Positions 1-10,655 of a stretch of DNA of 64,000 nucleotides are shown piece by piece; the stretch's first letter is position 1, and the number at the start of each line of letters is the position of its first letter. The notes beneath the pieces are model-generated. The model saw only the letters and a program-made list of their open reading frames with translations, was not told where the DNA came from and did no database searches. The stretch lies in assembly GCF_000005505.3 (NCBI RefSeq), contig NC_016132.3:28634501-28698500 (forward strand), in the 5' to 3' direction. The DNA is from Brachypodium distachyon. Its lineage: Eukaryota; Streptophyta; Magnoliopsida; Poales; Poaceae. Position numbers and translations under genes: made by a program.

Positions 1-2045
1 CTAACTTTTAATCAAATAGAATTTTATCACTATTGGACACGGGATAGACACACCCATGCTCCTATTAACCTAGAGCACATTGAAGCGGATTCATCAAGTG
101 CTCCTACCCTGTTCGACCATTCATTTTATTTATGAAATTGGAATGAGTGAGACTTTCCTTACAGCTCCACATCTAGTTGCTCAAATTGTCCGTTGTCGGG
201 GACACGGCTAAGTACTTAATTTTGACGCTCTCGAGAGTTTGTACACATTCCCCACAAGAAACCGACGTGTTAATCCCTTGCTGTCCTCAGGGTAGAGTAG
301 CAACGGCATCGATTACGAGATTTTTAGAGGTAATTCCCTAAACCACGAAAGAATCACGCTCCCCCTACACGGCTACCTCAGTACAATTCCTCGGGTCTAG
401 GTTCATACAACTTACTCTTGTCTCGCCAGAGCCCATATAGCATTGTGGTTGTACCGGAAGCTACTAAATAGGAAACTAGTCCAGTCTCGGTTACCCCAGG
501 TGGCATTCCACATTTGCAACGTAGGCGCTCCCCAAATCCACGGGAGAGACGTCCATGGACGATCCATTCCTGAATCCACAGGAACTCGACTCAGATGGAC
601 CCATAGAAATGGACCTGACGCCGCTAATCCTCAAAATCTTCAAAGCAGCCCACCTAGGACGGTTCATTTAATTAATTGTTTTGCCTTACATCTAATAAAA
701 CATTTCATATCGCCAAAGGCATATAACAATATCATAATGTAGTTATTTCCCCACGATACTACCATAGCCTAGCATTCAACTACAATCGATGGCAATTTTG
801 GTAGCAAGGTAATGGCGAGGGTAAACTATACTACCTGGGATTTATAGCTAGCATAGAAGTACGAGTAATATTCCTGATGCATCTAATAAAATATCTAGTG
901 CATAATAAAATATTTGGGAGATTGATCAAAGTGAACTTGCCTTGTCCAAGGTTGTGGTAGTTCTCGCACGCTTCAGAACAACAAGGAATACACTCCACAC
1001 AATCTAAAATAAAAGAAACACACACAATAAACACAACATTCAATACAAATATCATGCCATGATGCATATGCCATGATGATGCACACAAAGGTTACTTCTA
1101 ACGTAAAAAGTTTCATTTCTGTTTTGAAAAGTTTTTCAAAAGATTTGGACAGATGATACAACATCAAAGAGGTAATTAATATGCATGAAACAAGGATAAG
1201 GTTTAAATTACAAGATTGTGTGGTTTTTGCAACATAGAACAAGATTTAAACTTGTATGCCATCATTATTCACAAAATAATTTCTCTTCTGGTCCTAATGG
1301 ACAGGGAACAAGTCTAAATAATTTGACTGCAAGATAACATGCTCAAAACTATTTTGAAACAATTCATTTGAAATTTAAACCATAAACCACTATTCTGTAA
1401 ATTGCTTCTGACTGAGTTGTTCAAAACTGAAATTAGACAGTGCCAAAATATTCTATAAGCTGTGACGATTCCAGAAAGGTGCGGAACACAATTTTTGGAC
1501 AAACGGTTTGAAAGATACGATGTTTTGAAGTTGTAGGAGGCTTTCTGCAAAATTGCGTTATCTAATTCGGCGGAAATAAAATAAAATAAAACTCTGCCAC
1601 GTGGCAGAATCTGGTTGGCCCGGTTCTAGGGTTTCGGGCCGGCGTGCGGGTGGCCGGACGGCGGCGGCGCGGCGGAGCGACACGGGGCGGAGCGCGGGCG
1701 GGCGGCAGCAGGCGGCGCGGGCGCGGGACGGCGCGCACGGGCGAGGGGCAGCTCGGCCGAAGGCGGAGCGGCGCGCGGGCAGCGAACGGCGCCGGAGAAT
1801 ATGGCCGGCGAGGTGGACGGCAGGCGGCGGACGACACGGCGGGCAACCAAAAACTAATCGGTCCGTGTCAAAAGTTGCGGGAAGAAGAGAGGAGCAAGGG
1901 AGGGTGGTCGGCGCGGGCGGAGGCTCACCAGAACGATGGCGAAACGCGAAGAACGGCGACGACAGTGAAGAACTTGGGCGAGAAATTAAATCCTGGCCTA
2001 TGTAGATAGAGCGAGCAATTAGCCGGCGCCTGACTCAGTCACGCG
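1..2045. other. Unassigned intergenic DNA, probably old repeat
   Basis: No convincing coding region is visible. The left 1.5 kb is AT-rich and the short open frames in it show no domain. From about 1620 to 1960 the composition switches abruptly to very GC-rich, with open frames on both strands made of low-complexity Arg/Gly/Ala; these look compositional. Read on the minus strand the stretch has the texture of a retroelement LTR or leader, but no terminal TG...CA pair or duplication was found, so this is only a suspicion. Confidence 0.4.
1593..1608. promoter_or_regulatory. 16-bp perfect palindrome with G-box core
   Basis: The sequence TCTGCCACGTGGCAGA is a perfect inverted repeat centred on CACGTG, the plant G-box bound by bZIP and bHLH factors. 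It lies at the edge of the GC-rich block. No transcription unit can be assigned to it, so function is unproven. Confidence 0.3.
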
Positions 2046-2840
2046 CGATAAAATTAATTACATGGTCCACGATTCCTCTGCTGCCTCTTCACCCCGTCCG
2101 CTCCACCAGCTACTCCTCACCACAAAACGAAGATCGATCTGTCGAGGTTCTAGAAAGTGAGCGTCGAGGTTCCTGCAAGGACGAGGTCGGTCGATGTCAA
2201 GATCCGCAGGAAGCAAACACCGTGATTCATGCAAGGCGGAGGTCAGCCCGCCGGCCGGCCGCGAGCTCCGTGGTTCGTGCATCAGTAGGATATCAGACAT
2301 CTACTAGCTCCGCCGAGGTCGTGAATGACATCGAGTTCGACTTGTGCTCCTCTGAATGCTGGTTTCTTTGTTTTTTTCCCTGGCCATGAAAGGGGATCTA
2401 TTATGATGTTTGTGTTCTTGCGCATCCAGTTGCTTTTTTTTCCTTTTCTTATTATAAGAGTATCATCAATTAAATAGTAAGGGAATCGATCACATGTTCT
2501 TGTGCGAAGCAGCAGGAGCACCATGAATAGATCTTATGTTGTTCTGATTGTTGGATTGTTAAGTATCTAGAGGGGAAAGAGAGAGATTCCGGTAATCAAG
2601 TTTTCCCTTCAAGTTTAAGACTCTCAGTCATAGGTAACCAACCAAACAACAACTCTACAAGGCTGCCTCGTCAGGCAAAAATCAGTTATTCCTCAGGCTA
2701 GTGTCAGGCACCGAAATTTCTCAGGCATAGCTCCAAGGCTCCCAAGGTAGCAACCAGACAGCCCCTAAAAACCGGCATGGTTAAATTTAGCAAGCCGATG
2801 GCAGGGGTCTCCCAGACTCCCTCTCCACCGCGCGCTGCGC
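2046..2840. other. Intergenic DNA upstream of the glutaredoxin-like gene
   Basis: No gene is recognised. The last part (about 2770-2900) becomes C-rich and pyrimidine-rich just before the ATG at 2901 and is probably promoter and 5' UTR of the gene downstream. No clear TATA box was seen. Confidence 0.35.
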
Positions 2841-2900
2841 TACCTCTCTACCCCTCGAAGGAAACAACCCCCCGTCCGTCCTCGCCGTAACCGCCGATCG

Positions 2901-3590
2901 ATGTGGTCATCGTGGACCCTGCGGAAGCCAGCCTCCGGGCGTCTCACGCAGTCGCCCTCCTTCTCCTCGTCCGTAACCTCGTCGTCGGCCAAGGACCATA
3001 ATGGCATCGGCTCCGTCCTTGACGACGCCTCGCCCAGCACCGGCGGGGGCAAGGCCGCCGTCCTGCACCGCGTGCGGTCGTCGACCAAGCTGCGGACCTG
3101 CAAGTCGTTCGCGGCGGCCGAGGAGGCGCCGGGCGGCGATCGCCGCGTCGTGCTCTACTTCTCCTCCCTCCGGGCCGTGCGGCCCACGTTCGAGGCTTGC
3201 CGGGACATACGCGCCATCCTGCGGGGGCTCCGCGTCGCCGTGGACGAGCGGGACGTGTCCATGGACGCGGCGTTCCTCACCGAGCTCCGCGCGCTGATGC
3301 GACGGGACCGGCCCCCGCTGCCGCAGCTCTTCGTGGGGGGCCGCCTCGTCGGGGACGCGGACGAGGTGCGCATCCTGCACGAGACTGGCGAGCTCCGGCG
3401 CGTCGTGGCCGGGGCTCTGCAGGCGGCGCCGACGCCGTGCGCGTCGTGCGGCGGCTCGCGCTTCACTCCTTGCTGCGCCTGCGGGGGCAGCCACCGCAGG
3501 TTCAGCGACAAGACCGGGGGGTTCCGCGTCTGCACGGCGTGCAACGAGAACGGCCTCGTCCGGTGCGCCGCCTGCTTCACCGGTGGCTGA
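2901..3590 (+). CDS. Glutaredoxin-like protein with C-terminal four-CxxC zinc finger
   Basis: A 229-residue intronless, very GC-rich frame. Residues about 1-75 are Ser/Thr-rich and probably disordered. Residues about 80-165 form a thioredoxin-fold glutaredoxin domain: a strand VVLYFSSLR, a helix TFEACRDIRAIL, the conserved VDERDVSMD segment, and the LPQLFVGGRLVGDADEV glutathione-site region with its cis-Pro. The canonical N-terminal CPYC/CxxC active site is absent, as in the plant At5g39865-type family. Residues about 174-226 carry four CxxC pairs (CASC, CCAC, CTAC, CAAC), which should bind zinc in a DnaJ-like way. Members are usually intronless in grasses and are annotated as glutaredoxin family or electron transporter proteins; their biochemical role is poorly known. 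The ATG at 2901 gives the family's usual length. This is the only ordinary host gene I can support in the window; its neighbours are all repeats. Confidence 0.9.
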   Translation: MWSSWTLRKPASGRLTQSPSFSSSVTSSSAKDHNGIGSVLDDASPSTGGGKAAVLHRVRSSTKLRTCKSFAAAEEAPGGDRRVVLYFSSLRAVRPTFEACRDIRAILRGLRVAVDERDVSMDAAFLTELRALMRRDRPPLPQLFVGGRLVGDADEVRILHETGELRRVVAGALQAAPTPCASCGGSRFTPCCACGGSHRRFSDKTGGFRVCTACNENGLVRCAACFTGG

Positions 3591-4205
3591 CGCGCCCCGA
3601 TTATATCTCGCCGAGCCTATCTCGGAGGCGACCACTTAGAATTGCATGCATGCACGTGGAAATGGAAATGCTGGCTATCTCAAGTTCCAAATGTGCCTCG
3701 TTCGGTTCAAATCCAAGAACTGTTGGTTCATTGGACCGTCTGATTTTGTGCCAAGATGTTTCCGCATTTGGTCCAAAGCTTAGCTAATGTTCATGAATAG
3801 AAAGAACATACTCCGTATTAATTAAAAGAAGGATAACTGCTGATTTATTTCTTGCGTGTTGTTGTTCATGGAATTGGGTAAAATCGTAGTGAATTAGTAA
3901 ACCGCAGAAAGTACTCGGAATCAGTTAAAAAAAAGAAAAGTACTCGGAAAGAAATCTGCTGGATATAACGAAATGATCTTCTTGCTGACAGCTATACATT
4001 GAATGTGAAGCAGTTTTGTCTGTGGCTGAAAATGAAATTGTTCAGTGTTCATGCTATGTTGTGTACGTACACGTCACAGTTCTACAATGGCGGGCTTACT
4101 GAATACGACATCTGTCTAGAAGGTAGTGCCGTGACATTTTTCCACATCGAGTATGTTAAGCCTGGAGCATCGACTTGCATAAGTTGAAAAAGGAAATCAA
4201 AATTG
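3591..4205. other. 3' flank of the glutaredoxin-like gene
   Basis: AT-rich DNA holding the presumed 3' UTR. No coding region, RNA gene or recognisable element was found. Confidence 0.4.
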
Positions 4206-4333
4206 TATTCCCTCAGTGCGGAAATAACTGATTCGGATTTGTCTACATTCGCATGTATTTATACACTAAAACTCGTCTATATACATACGAATTCGAACAC
4301 ATCTGAGTCACTTATTTCTGGACGGAGAGAGTA
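4206..4333. mobile_element. Stowaway-type MITE (Tc1/mariner)
   Basis: Terminal inverted repeats are readable: the left end (TTCCCTCAGTGCGGAAATAA) matches the reverse complement of the right end (TTATTTCTGGACGGAGAGAG) with a few mismatches over about 25 bp, and the unit is flanked by TA on both sides (4206-4207 and 4332-4333). CTCCCTCCG-like ends, TA duplication and about 125 bp length are the hallmarks of grass Stowaway MITEs. It lies 0.6 kb downstream of the glutaredoxin-like gene. Confidence 0.8.
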
Positions 4334-4429
4334 CTTTTCAGATAATCTATTCTCCTCGAGTTTAAACCCAAATATGGTTTGCCGGATCAATCAAGGACGG
4401 TATCCTTGATGTGCTTTTCTCATGCAGGG

Positions 4430-4749
4430 CGTTTGTCAATAACTCTCAGAGACAGGTATCCTCATGGGGATGATCGGAAGAGGAGCCCTACGGTGAAGGA
4501 GGAAGTGACCTCAAACGATGCTCGGCGAGACAAGAGTTTTCCCAGGTTCGGCAACCTCTTCTCTTGGAGGTAGTCCTGCTAAATTGCATTGATGTGTAAT
4601 ATCAATTACATGAGATTGTCTACAACATCAAGAGCACCTAGCCCGGTTTATATAATCGGACGGCTATGGTTTCTGGGTCGTGCATAACTCATACACGGAC
4701 GCTTCTATTCCTAATATGCTAGGAATCATTTCTTTACAAGATTTCTACT
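4430..4749. repeat. Transposon-like noncoding segment
   Basis: Contains a stretch (about 4525-4560) resembling the cereal repeat motif 'gttttacccaggttcgg', common in CACTA and gypsy noncoding regions, and downstream text like that seen in cereal transposons. No terminal repeats were found; family assignment is not possible by eye. Confidence 0.3.
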
Positions 4750-4850
4750 AAACAGCTGTCTATCAAATCGTTGCAATTGATGTTCGATCTCAGAGAAAAG
4801 GAAGAGATCTTCAAAAAGTAGGTTTTTATGATCCAATAAAGAATCAAACT
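4750..4850 (+). pseudogene. rps16: rps16 exon 2 fragment, first part
   Basis: Reading in frame gives [19 protein letters not shown] followed by YDPIKNQT, the middle of plastid ribosomal protein S16. The upstream end is degraded near 4750 and the piece stops right after the Thr codon, where the next piece begins in the opposite orientation. Exon 1 and the group II intron are not present. Not expressed as S16. Confidence 0.85.
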
Positions 4851-4951
4851 TCTTTTTCTTTTAAGAATTCCGCCTTCTTTAAAATATCATAAACAGTTCT
4901 TGTCGGTTGAGCACCTTTTCAAGGAAATAGAGAATAGCTGGAACATTTAAA
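4851..4951 (-). pseudogene. rps16: rps16 exon 2 fragment, second part, inverted
   Basis: On the minus strand this reads [16 protein letters not shown] then [17 protein letters not shown], the direct continuation of the S16 protein from the preceding piece with only about one codon (Cys) missing at the joint. So two almost adjacent halves of one exon lie head to head. Confidence 0.85.
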
Positions 4952-4987
4952 GAAATTTTTTATACTATTAATTTATTTTTATCCATA

Positions 4988-5251
4988 ATGGATTTACCCG
5001 GACCAATACACGAGATTCTTGTGCTACTTTTGGGATTTGTTCTTCTACTAGGGGGTCTAAGAGTAATATTACTTACCAACCCCATTTATTCTGCCTTTTC
5101 GCTGGGATTAGTTCTTGTTTGTATATCCTTATTCTATTTTTTATTGAATTCCTACTTTGTAGCTATCGCACAACTTCTTATTTATGTAGGAGCCATAAAT
5201 GTCTTGATCATATTCGCTGTAATGTTCGTAAATGGTTCAGAATGGTCAAAA
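4988..5251 (+). pseudogene. ndhG: ndhG 5' half, truncated
   Basis: The first 88 codons match plastid NAD(P)H dehydrogenase subunit 6 (NdhG), a membrane subunit of the thylakoid NDH complex: start [10 protein letters not shown], then hydrophobic segments and the [19 protein letters not shown] helix, ending at GSEWSK. The family is about 176 residues, so half is lost. The frame then runs into unrelated sequence and stops at 5293. The plastid 5' flank (about 4952-4987) is also kept. Nuclear copy, presumed non-functional. Confidence 0.9.
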
Positions 5252-5314
5252 CCTAGGGGCCCGAGTTGTACACTAAGTCATCCATGTCTTTAGGTCGGAC
5301 TGAGGTTACCCAGC

Positions 5315-6098
5315 TGTCGCACCAGTGGCCCCAGGGGCCCCCACTGATGCTGGACGTGTGGGTCGCCACGTCCAGTTCCCGCAATGGACCCGGTCAAGGG
5401 CGTTGCAGGATGCTAGGCAAGACTCCTCCCACCAGCTCCTCGGGTACATCTACCCAGCAACCGCCTGCTCCGGCAACCCCTCTCTCGCAGCGGTGCCTTG
5501 CCCGCGCCAGCAAGGAAGTTGTGGGAACGCTCGCACCCGGCAACTCGCCCCATGGGGCAGCGACATCCCATTGGAAGACCAAGTCAAAGCAGTGGCATTA
5601 ATTGCACTGGCAGGGCTATAGCGGTGGAGGTAGGGCCCGTCTAGTCCCATCAAACAGTAAGCAGAGCCACTACATGAGCAAAAACGAGGTAGGGTTCGGC
5701 CACCTCATTTTTTACCTCGACACGTGCATACCCCACATGTCAACTGGTTAGCTAGCCACTATGGTATCCTCTTTGGTTATAAAAGGAGGACCATGGCTAC
5801 ATTTAGATAGTGTTAGACTCCTGAGCGATTAGAACTACATAGTAAGCAAAACAACAAGCCCGGGAACGCCAGTTGAGGCCCCGACAACTCGTAAAAGCAC
5901 TAAAACACTCATAGAAATACAATCAGGTAGGACGTAGGCTATTGCACTTCCGAGCGGCCCAAACATGGGTAAAACTCGGCGTCTCACACTTCGTGTTCTT
6001 TGACCACGCCGGCATTTTTTGGACAATCCCCATTGCCCACCACCGAACCAAAACGGGGGTGCTCGACATCCCTGGTGTCCGAGTCAGGGTCTGCCACA
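5315..6098 (+). repeat. Tat-lineage gypsy LTR (5' LTR remnant)
   Basis: Starts TGTCGCACCAGTGG and ends CCACA just before a primer-site-like TCTGGCATGCCAGG. It carries the family's TATA region (TATAAAAGGAGGACC near 5780) and the 3' block found in the other copies at 33537, 37024 and 51930. 784 bp; diverged. Confidence 0.75.
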
Positions 6099-6906
6099 TC
6101 TGGCATGCCAGGTAGGGGGCGTGTGGCGTCACCAGCAGCATCTCCATCGGCCACGCGATCAGCTATGCCGCAGGAAGAAAGCTGACGAACCCAGGCTAGG
6201 CATGCTTGACGTGCCAGCGGCGAACACCTTGTCGCACGGCGCGGCCTGGGCGTCGCATACGAGAGGGTGGTGCTTCTTCAAACCACGACCTCCAGCAGCA
6301 GCATGAGCTGCCACCGCTGCCACCACGCACCTCGCAAGGAGCTGACGCAAGGCGTGGTGCTGCGGCTAGCGTCGCGGCGAACACTGGTCATGACGTCATT
6401 GTCGCCAACGTCGTAGGCGTTGACGCTGTGGCCGCCAGCAACCGCGCCCGGAGGAATGTCGAGCATCAACAAGGCTCGCACCGCCCGAGTGCATCTCGCA
6501 CTCCCGCCACCGACCTTGTTGCCAAGAGGCATGGCATCGGGACTCGTGAGGAAGTGGGCGACGGGCCGGTTCTGCCACCGCCCGGTGCCCGCACCAGGGC
6601 TGAGACCCTAGCGGGTGCTCGTGCAATGGTTCGTTACTAGCTGCCGCAACGAACGCCGACCCATGAAGACTGGCACGGGGAGCTTAATGCGCTCCTCCTA
6701 TTTGCTTGCCGCCACTTGGAGGGAGCGCGCCGCCCGTCCTGCTTCCGCACCGTGCCCAACAACGAGCAGGGGACAGGGCTGGACCAAGGACCAGGATCCG
6801 AGGCTCAACCACGGGCCTCGGCACACCAAAGTCCACCGATGGATCGGCATACAGGAGCCAGACACGGCGATTACTCCATCGGGTCCTCTTTAACGAGCCC
6901 GACGGT
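6099..6906 (+). pseudogene. 5' internal stub of a Tat-lineage gypsy element
   Basis: Begins with a mutated primer site (TGGCATGCCAGGTAGGGGGC, against TGGCGCGCC in sister copies) and contains the leader and N-terminal gag region alignable by eye with 52851-53720 (for example the stretch 'gccgacgctcgtgac' there against similar text here). No long frame survives and everything past the gag N-terminus is missing. Confidence 0.55.
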
Positions 6907-7319
6907 TGACGCGAGAGCCATCCTGTAATGAAGCAAAAATTAATAAATGACTATTTTAAGACTAAGCATGCATCGTGTCATCATATCATGCTTTAATTAT
7001 TGTTGCATCGATTTAAAACTTGCACGGACATTGTAAACCCTTTTTCAAACCTCTGTGAAATAAACCTTTTGCAACCTTGTCCATTTGACATGAAATTTTC
7101 TGTACAAGCTCACAAAATTTTGGATGGATGAGCACCCACAAAATTTTGCGTCAATCGGAATTAGTTTGCTAGCCCTTTTAAATTTAAACCATATTTAAAT
7201 CTGAGAGTTTCAAACTTCCTCTAAAATATTTGAAACTTTTACTGAAGGTGTATTTTCTCACTTTAAGACTACCCTCAAAGTTTCATAAATTTCTGGGTTA
7301 GTTTGGGCCATCTAATAAA
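6907..7319. other. AT-rich noncoding DNA
   Basis: No gene or terminal repeat recognised. It is the target into which the Helitron at 7320 inserted, with its other side at 8929. Confidence 0.35.
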
Positions 7320-8928
7320 CTAGGTGATGCCCCGCGCGTTGCGGCGGTACATAAAATATGCAATTTGGATGGATGGTCAATAAAAAAATTGACCATCATA
7401 CTGATGAAATAAAAGGTTACAATTCTATAAAACAGTATTTAATTAAGATAAAACCTGATGAGCAATTTGAGCAAAATGGTATAAAAATGTTTCTATTAGA
7501 AAAAGAAGCATAATCTGAGTTCTTGAGTAGTGTTAGACATACCTGCATATATTCCATATAATAAGTCGTGCAACTAAACTGCACTTTTCATTTACATAAC
7601 AGAGAGTGGATCACTTATATAGTTCAGAAATTAACGCCACCAAACAGATCCTATGTTTTGCTTCAATAGTTTTAGCGGTTCTTGGTATCACCTGCAAAAT
7701 TTGATTATAAATTTTTCAGCGAGATGACTAAAACTGTAGAGAAGAAAGACAGCTTACTATGTTATATTTTAGCAAAGGAGCGAAGGATGCCGATTTGCTA
7801 TGCAAGGTGATTCCGAAACAACAGGAAAATTAATCATCTTTGTCCATATAAATTATATAACCGAAATGATCTAGTAGCTCCATGTAGCTCCATAGATCTA
7901 CTACAAATGTGGTAAATAACAACTGCAGCAAGAGTGGTAAATAACACATGAGAACAATGTGCTACAGCATGGCATCTTTCAGAAAAAAAAAATCCAGTCT
8001 TATGAAAGCTTTCATATCCTGCAGATATACTACAGGGAGGTGGCAGTTAAAACGCAGAAGAAGAACACCTTGTTGTGCACCTCGAGCATATATTATTTGA
8101 GAATAAAATAGCACATATCTAAGATGAGTAGGGCAATAGGTCACAACTCATCAGATAATAGCACAAATCCAAGACAAAAAGATGGAGTAAAATAAGAAAG
8201 TCAATGCTCAGTACTGCAACAACGTTCAGCTTGATTGATGGACAATACCTTGCCGTTTCTGCAGTACTGAAAGAAGTAAATCCTCACTTGTATGTTAGCT
8301 GCGACAACAAACACACTGATGGAACAAAGCAGTACACAATTATATGACTGTATCATTCGAATTAAATTTTCTACTTCACCGCACCACGAAAAAAAACTAA
8401 AACTTGAATTATTCTTAGCTCACACCCAACATGAACAGGGAGCAAAAAACTTCTAGATTTGTCTCTTACCTTTGTATGCACTGCAACAGTTTCATATCTG
8501 ATTTTTGTGAAAAACTTTCACCATTACTTACCACAATGACCTAAAATAAAAATTGATTAACACCTTGGCCAATCTAAAATAACCATGAGAAGAAACAACA
8601 CAGGAAATCTTGAACTCACCACATATTTGCACAGCAAAACCAAGTTCGGCTATACCTTGTACAAATCAAATATTTGAAAGAGGCAAATCATCAAACACCT
8701 TAAGTGTGCAGAGAGATATGAGAACTTGGGCCAAATCATCAAACAACCTTCCGTAGAGGAAGGGAGAGAGTCAAATCTCAGGAACGTCCTGGGTTGAACA
8801 TGATTGGAAAGAGGGTGACGTGGCTGCTCGGTATAGAAGATTAGATGAATGCTGACGTGGTTAGGCTGCATATGCAGCTTGCTAAATTAACTGCATTTAG
8901 TGAGCTTCAACTTTATAGAATTTATAGA
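7320..8928 (-). mobile_element. Non-autonomous Helitron
   Basis: On the minus strand the element starts TCTATAAATTCTATAAAG (8928 downward) and ends GCAACGCGCGGGGCATCACC-CTAG (at 7320), the standard 5' TC and 3' CTRR ends of grass Helitrons with the 'CGCAACGCGCGGGC'-type subterminal block. It is inserted between A and T. About 1.6 kb with no Rep/helicase frame, so it depends on an autonomous relative. Confidence 0.7.
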
Positions 8929-10655
8929 TTCCACAAGTATTAAAATGTCTTAGTACAAGAATAAAAGGAAAGGGAATTTTCCTAATTGCTTAAAAAATGC
9001 ATATGCACTTTTTGAACAAGACGGGCGTAGGCGTCATCACAGTCCGTTTTCTCCTGGCGCAGCGATCCCGTCAGATTAGTGATTACCGCTGGCTTTATTT
9101 CTTACCTATCCACATGGGCCAAGGTGGGGCCCACTTGTTCCTGCGTTTGTTCCCTTCCTCATTTCCTCATTTTCCCCAGGAACTCTCTTCTGTATCTCCA
9201 GCGATTCTAAAGGGCGGTGTGGTTCTCGGCGGCAGATCCATGGAAATGGAGGCAGGCGGCGGCTGATACATGGACATGGAGGCAGGCGGCGGCTGATCCA
9301 TGGCGATGTAGGCTGGTGGCGGTGGATCCGTGGTGATGGAGGCCAGCAACAGCTTGGAAGAAGCGTAGCGGGCGGCGGCCGGGGCGCGATTCAGCGGGCG
9401 GCGCAGCAGCAGCCTTCAGCGCTGCAGTCTGCGGAGACAAGGAATGCGGCGTGGGTTGACGGATAAGAGGGGGCACGGGGAAGCGAGCATGGTCGACAGG
9501 GGGCGAGGAGCTCGAGCTCATCGTCGATTTCTTTCAGTGGCGTTGGGCACCCGACGGTGATTTAGGGGTTCGGTTGGTCGGCGTGGTGGAGGGCATTTGC
9601 ATGTCGCAAGGCGCGGTGCTGTGGGCTGATTTGGGCGTGGCCGCTGCATCGACGACGGTGGGGCGTAACGAGCTCGGCGGGCGCAACGAGCATGGAGATT
9701 TCACCCGATTTCATGGTTAGTACCGTCTCCAACCCGCTATCTACGCATCGTTGTCGATTTGCAGCCCTAGGGTGTTCGTGACCCCGTCGATTCCCTTGCG
9801 CTCGCATGTTTCGCGGCCAATTTATCCCCGGATTGTTATGGGGAACTTTTGGGTGTCGATTTTGCTCCCGCGTGGCACGGCTGCGGTGTTGCAAGCGATT
9901 TCTAGCTGAATTAAAACCCGTATCATGCCCTATAATTCTAGGGAAATTTATCTAGATTTTTGTACCTAGGTGGGATCGGATTCGATCCAGAGCGGGTAAT
10001 ATGAGCCTGGTGTTTTCACTGTTATTTCAATCCCTCGGAGTATGTGCTTTTGTTGAGGGGGGGCAAATCTTGTACCCATTTGAGTGTTAGAAGACAGACG
10101 GATTCTCTGAGTTGTCCCTGAGTTTTTGGGGCACAGGTTTGTTTAGATGTGTTTGTTTCCAAACCTAGATGTTGTTTGCTTCATGAATTTCCCTCCAAAA
10201 ACACACACAGTTTTTGTATGCTATATGAGCTAACACAGTTCATATTGGAGATTTTACATGGGGCCTTATAAGTTGCTTGCTTAGGTGTGTGGGGGATACA
10301 TGTGTTTAGGAGAGTATTTTTGTTGCCCTTTTGTTGCTTGCTGTATATTATGGACCTAGTAACCGGAGATAACAACTAGCATATGCCTGTGCGGATGAAA
10401 CACGGGGTGGATGGGTATTAGCTAAACCGGAGTTGTTTTTGACTCGTCCCTGAAGTTGCTTCTGGTAAATTCCCCGTGCTAATCATCGCTGACGATTTTT
10501 GTTTATAAATTACATTGTATATTGTACGTAGGCGCCCCAGAGGCACATGGCAAGAGGTGATCCCCCTGCTTTCAGTTTTTTTACTCAATTCAAGCATGCA
10601 CTGGGTTTTCAATATACTCGCTCATACTATGCCCTATTGTTGCCTTGTTTTAGCA
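8929..10655. other. Unassigned DNA with a gene-like GC-rich segment
   Basis: A GC-rich stretch of about 9180-9700 sits in AT-rich surroundings and could be an old promoter/first-exon fragment, but no frame resembles a known protein. The rest (9900-10650) is AT-rich without features. Confidence 0.3.
9235..9354. repeat. 30-bp tandem repeat, four copies
   Basis: Four back-to-back 30-bp units of the form GATCCATGGAAATGGAGGCA + GGCGGCGGCT, at 9235, 9265, 9295 and 9325. Units 1 and 2 differ at two positions; 3 and 4 are more diverged. The length is a multiple of three, but no gene context supports a protein repeat. Confidence 0.8.

Larger units (their letters stand above)
4750..5251. other. Nuclear plastid DNA insertion (NUPT), rearranged
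   Basis: Three plastid-derived pieces lie side by side: part of rps16 exon 2 (+), the adjoining part of the same exon inverted (-), and the upstream region plus first half of ndhG (+). In grass plastomes rps16 is in the large single-copy region and ndhG in the small single-copy region, so the mosaic cannot be one collinear transfer. Confidence 0.85.

Noticed and set aside
1562..2009. Overlapping Arg/Gly/Ala-rich open frames on both strands
   Set aside because: Open in several frames at once because of GC-rich composition; no domain, no codon-position bias that I can see.
2620..2770. Possible hAT-type MITE (GGTAACCAACCAAACA and GGTAGCAACCAGACAGCCCC)
   Set aside because: The two similar words are in the same orientation, not inverted, and no target duplication was found.
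2907..3635. Long minus-strand frame across the glutaredoxin-like gene
   Set aside because: Mirror of a GC-rich coding sequence; the plus-strand frame carries the real motifs.
4988..5293. Functional ndhG gene
   Set aside because: Only half of the protein is present, without plastid neighbours and surrounded by nuclear repeats; it is a plastid insertion.
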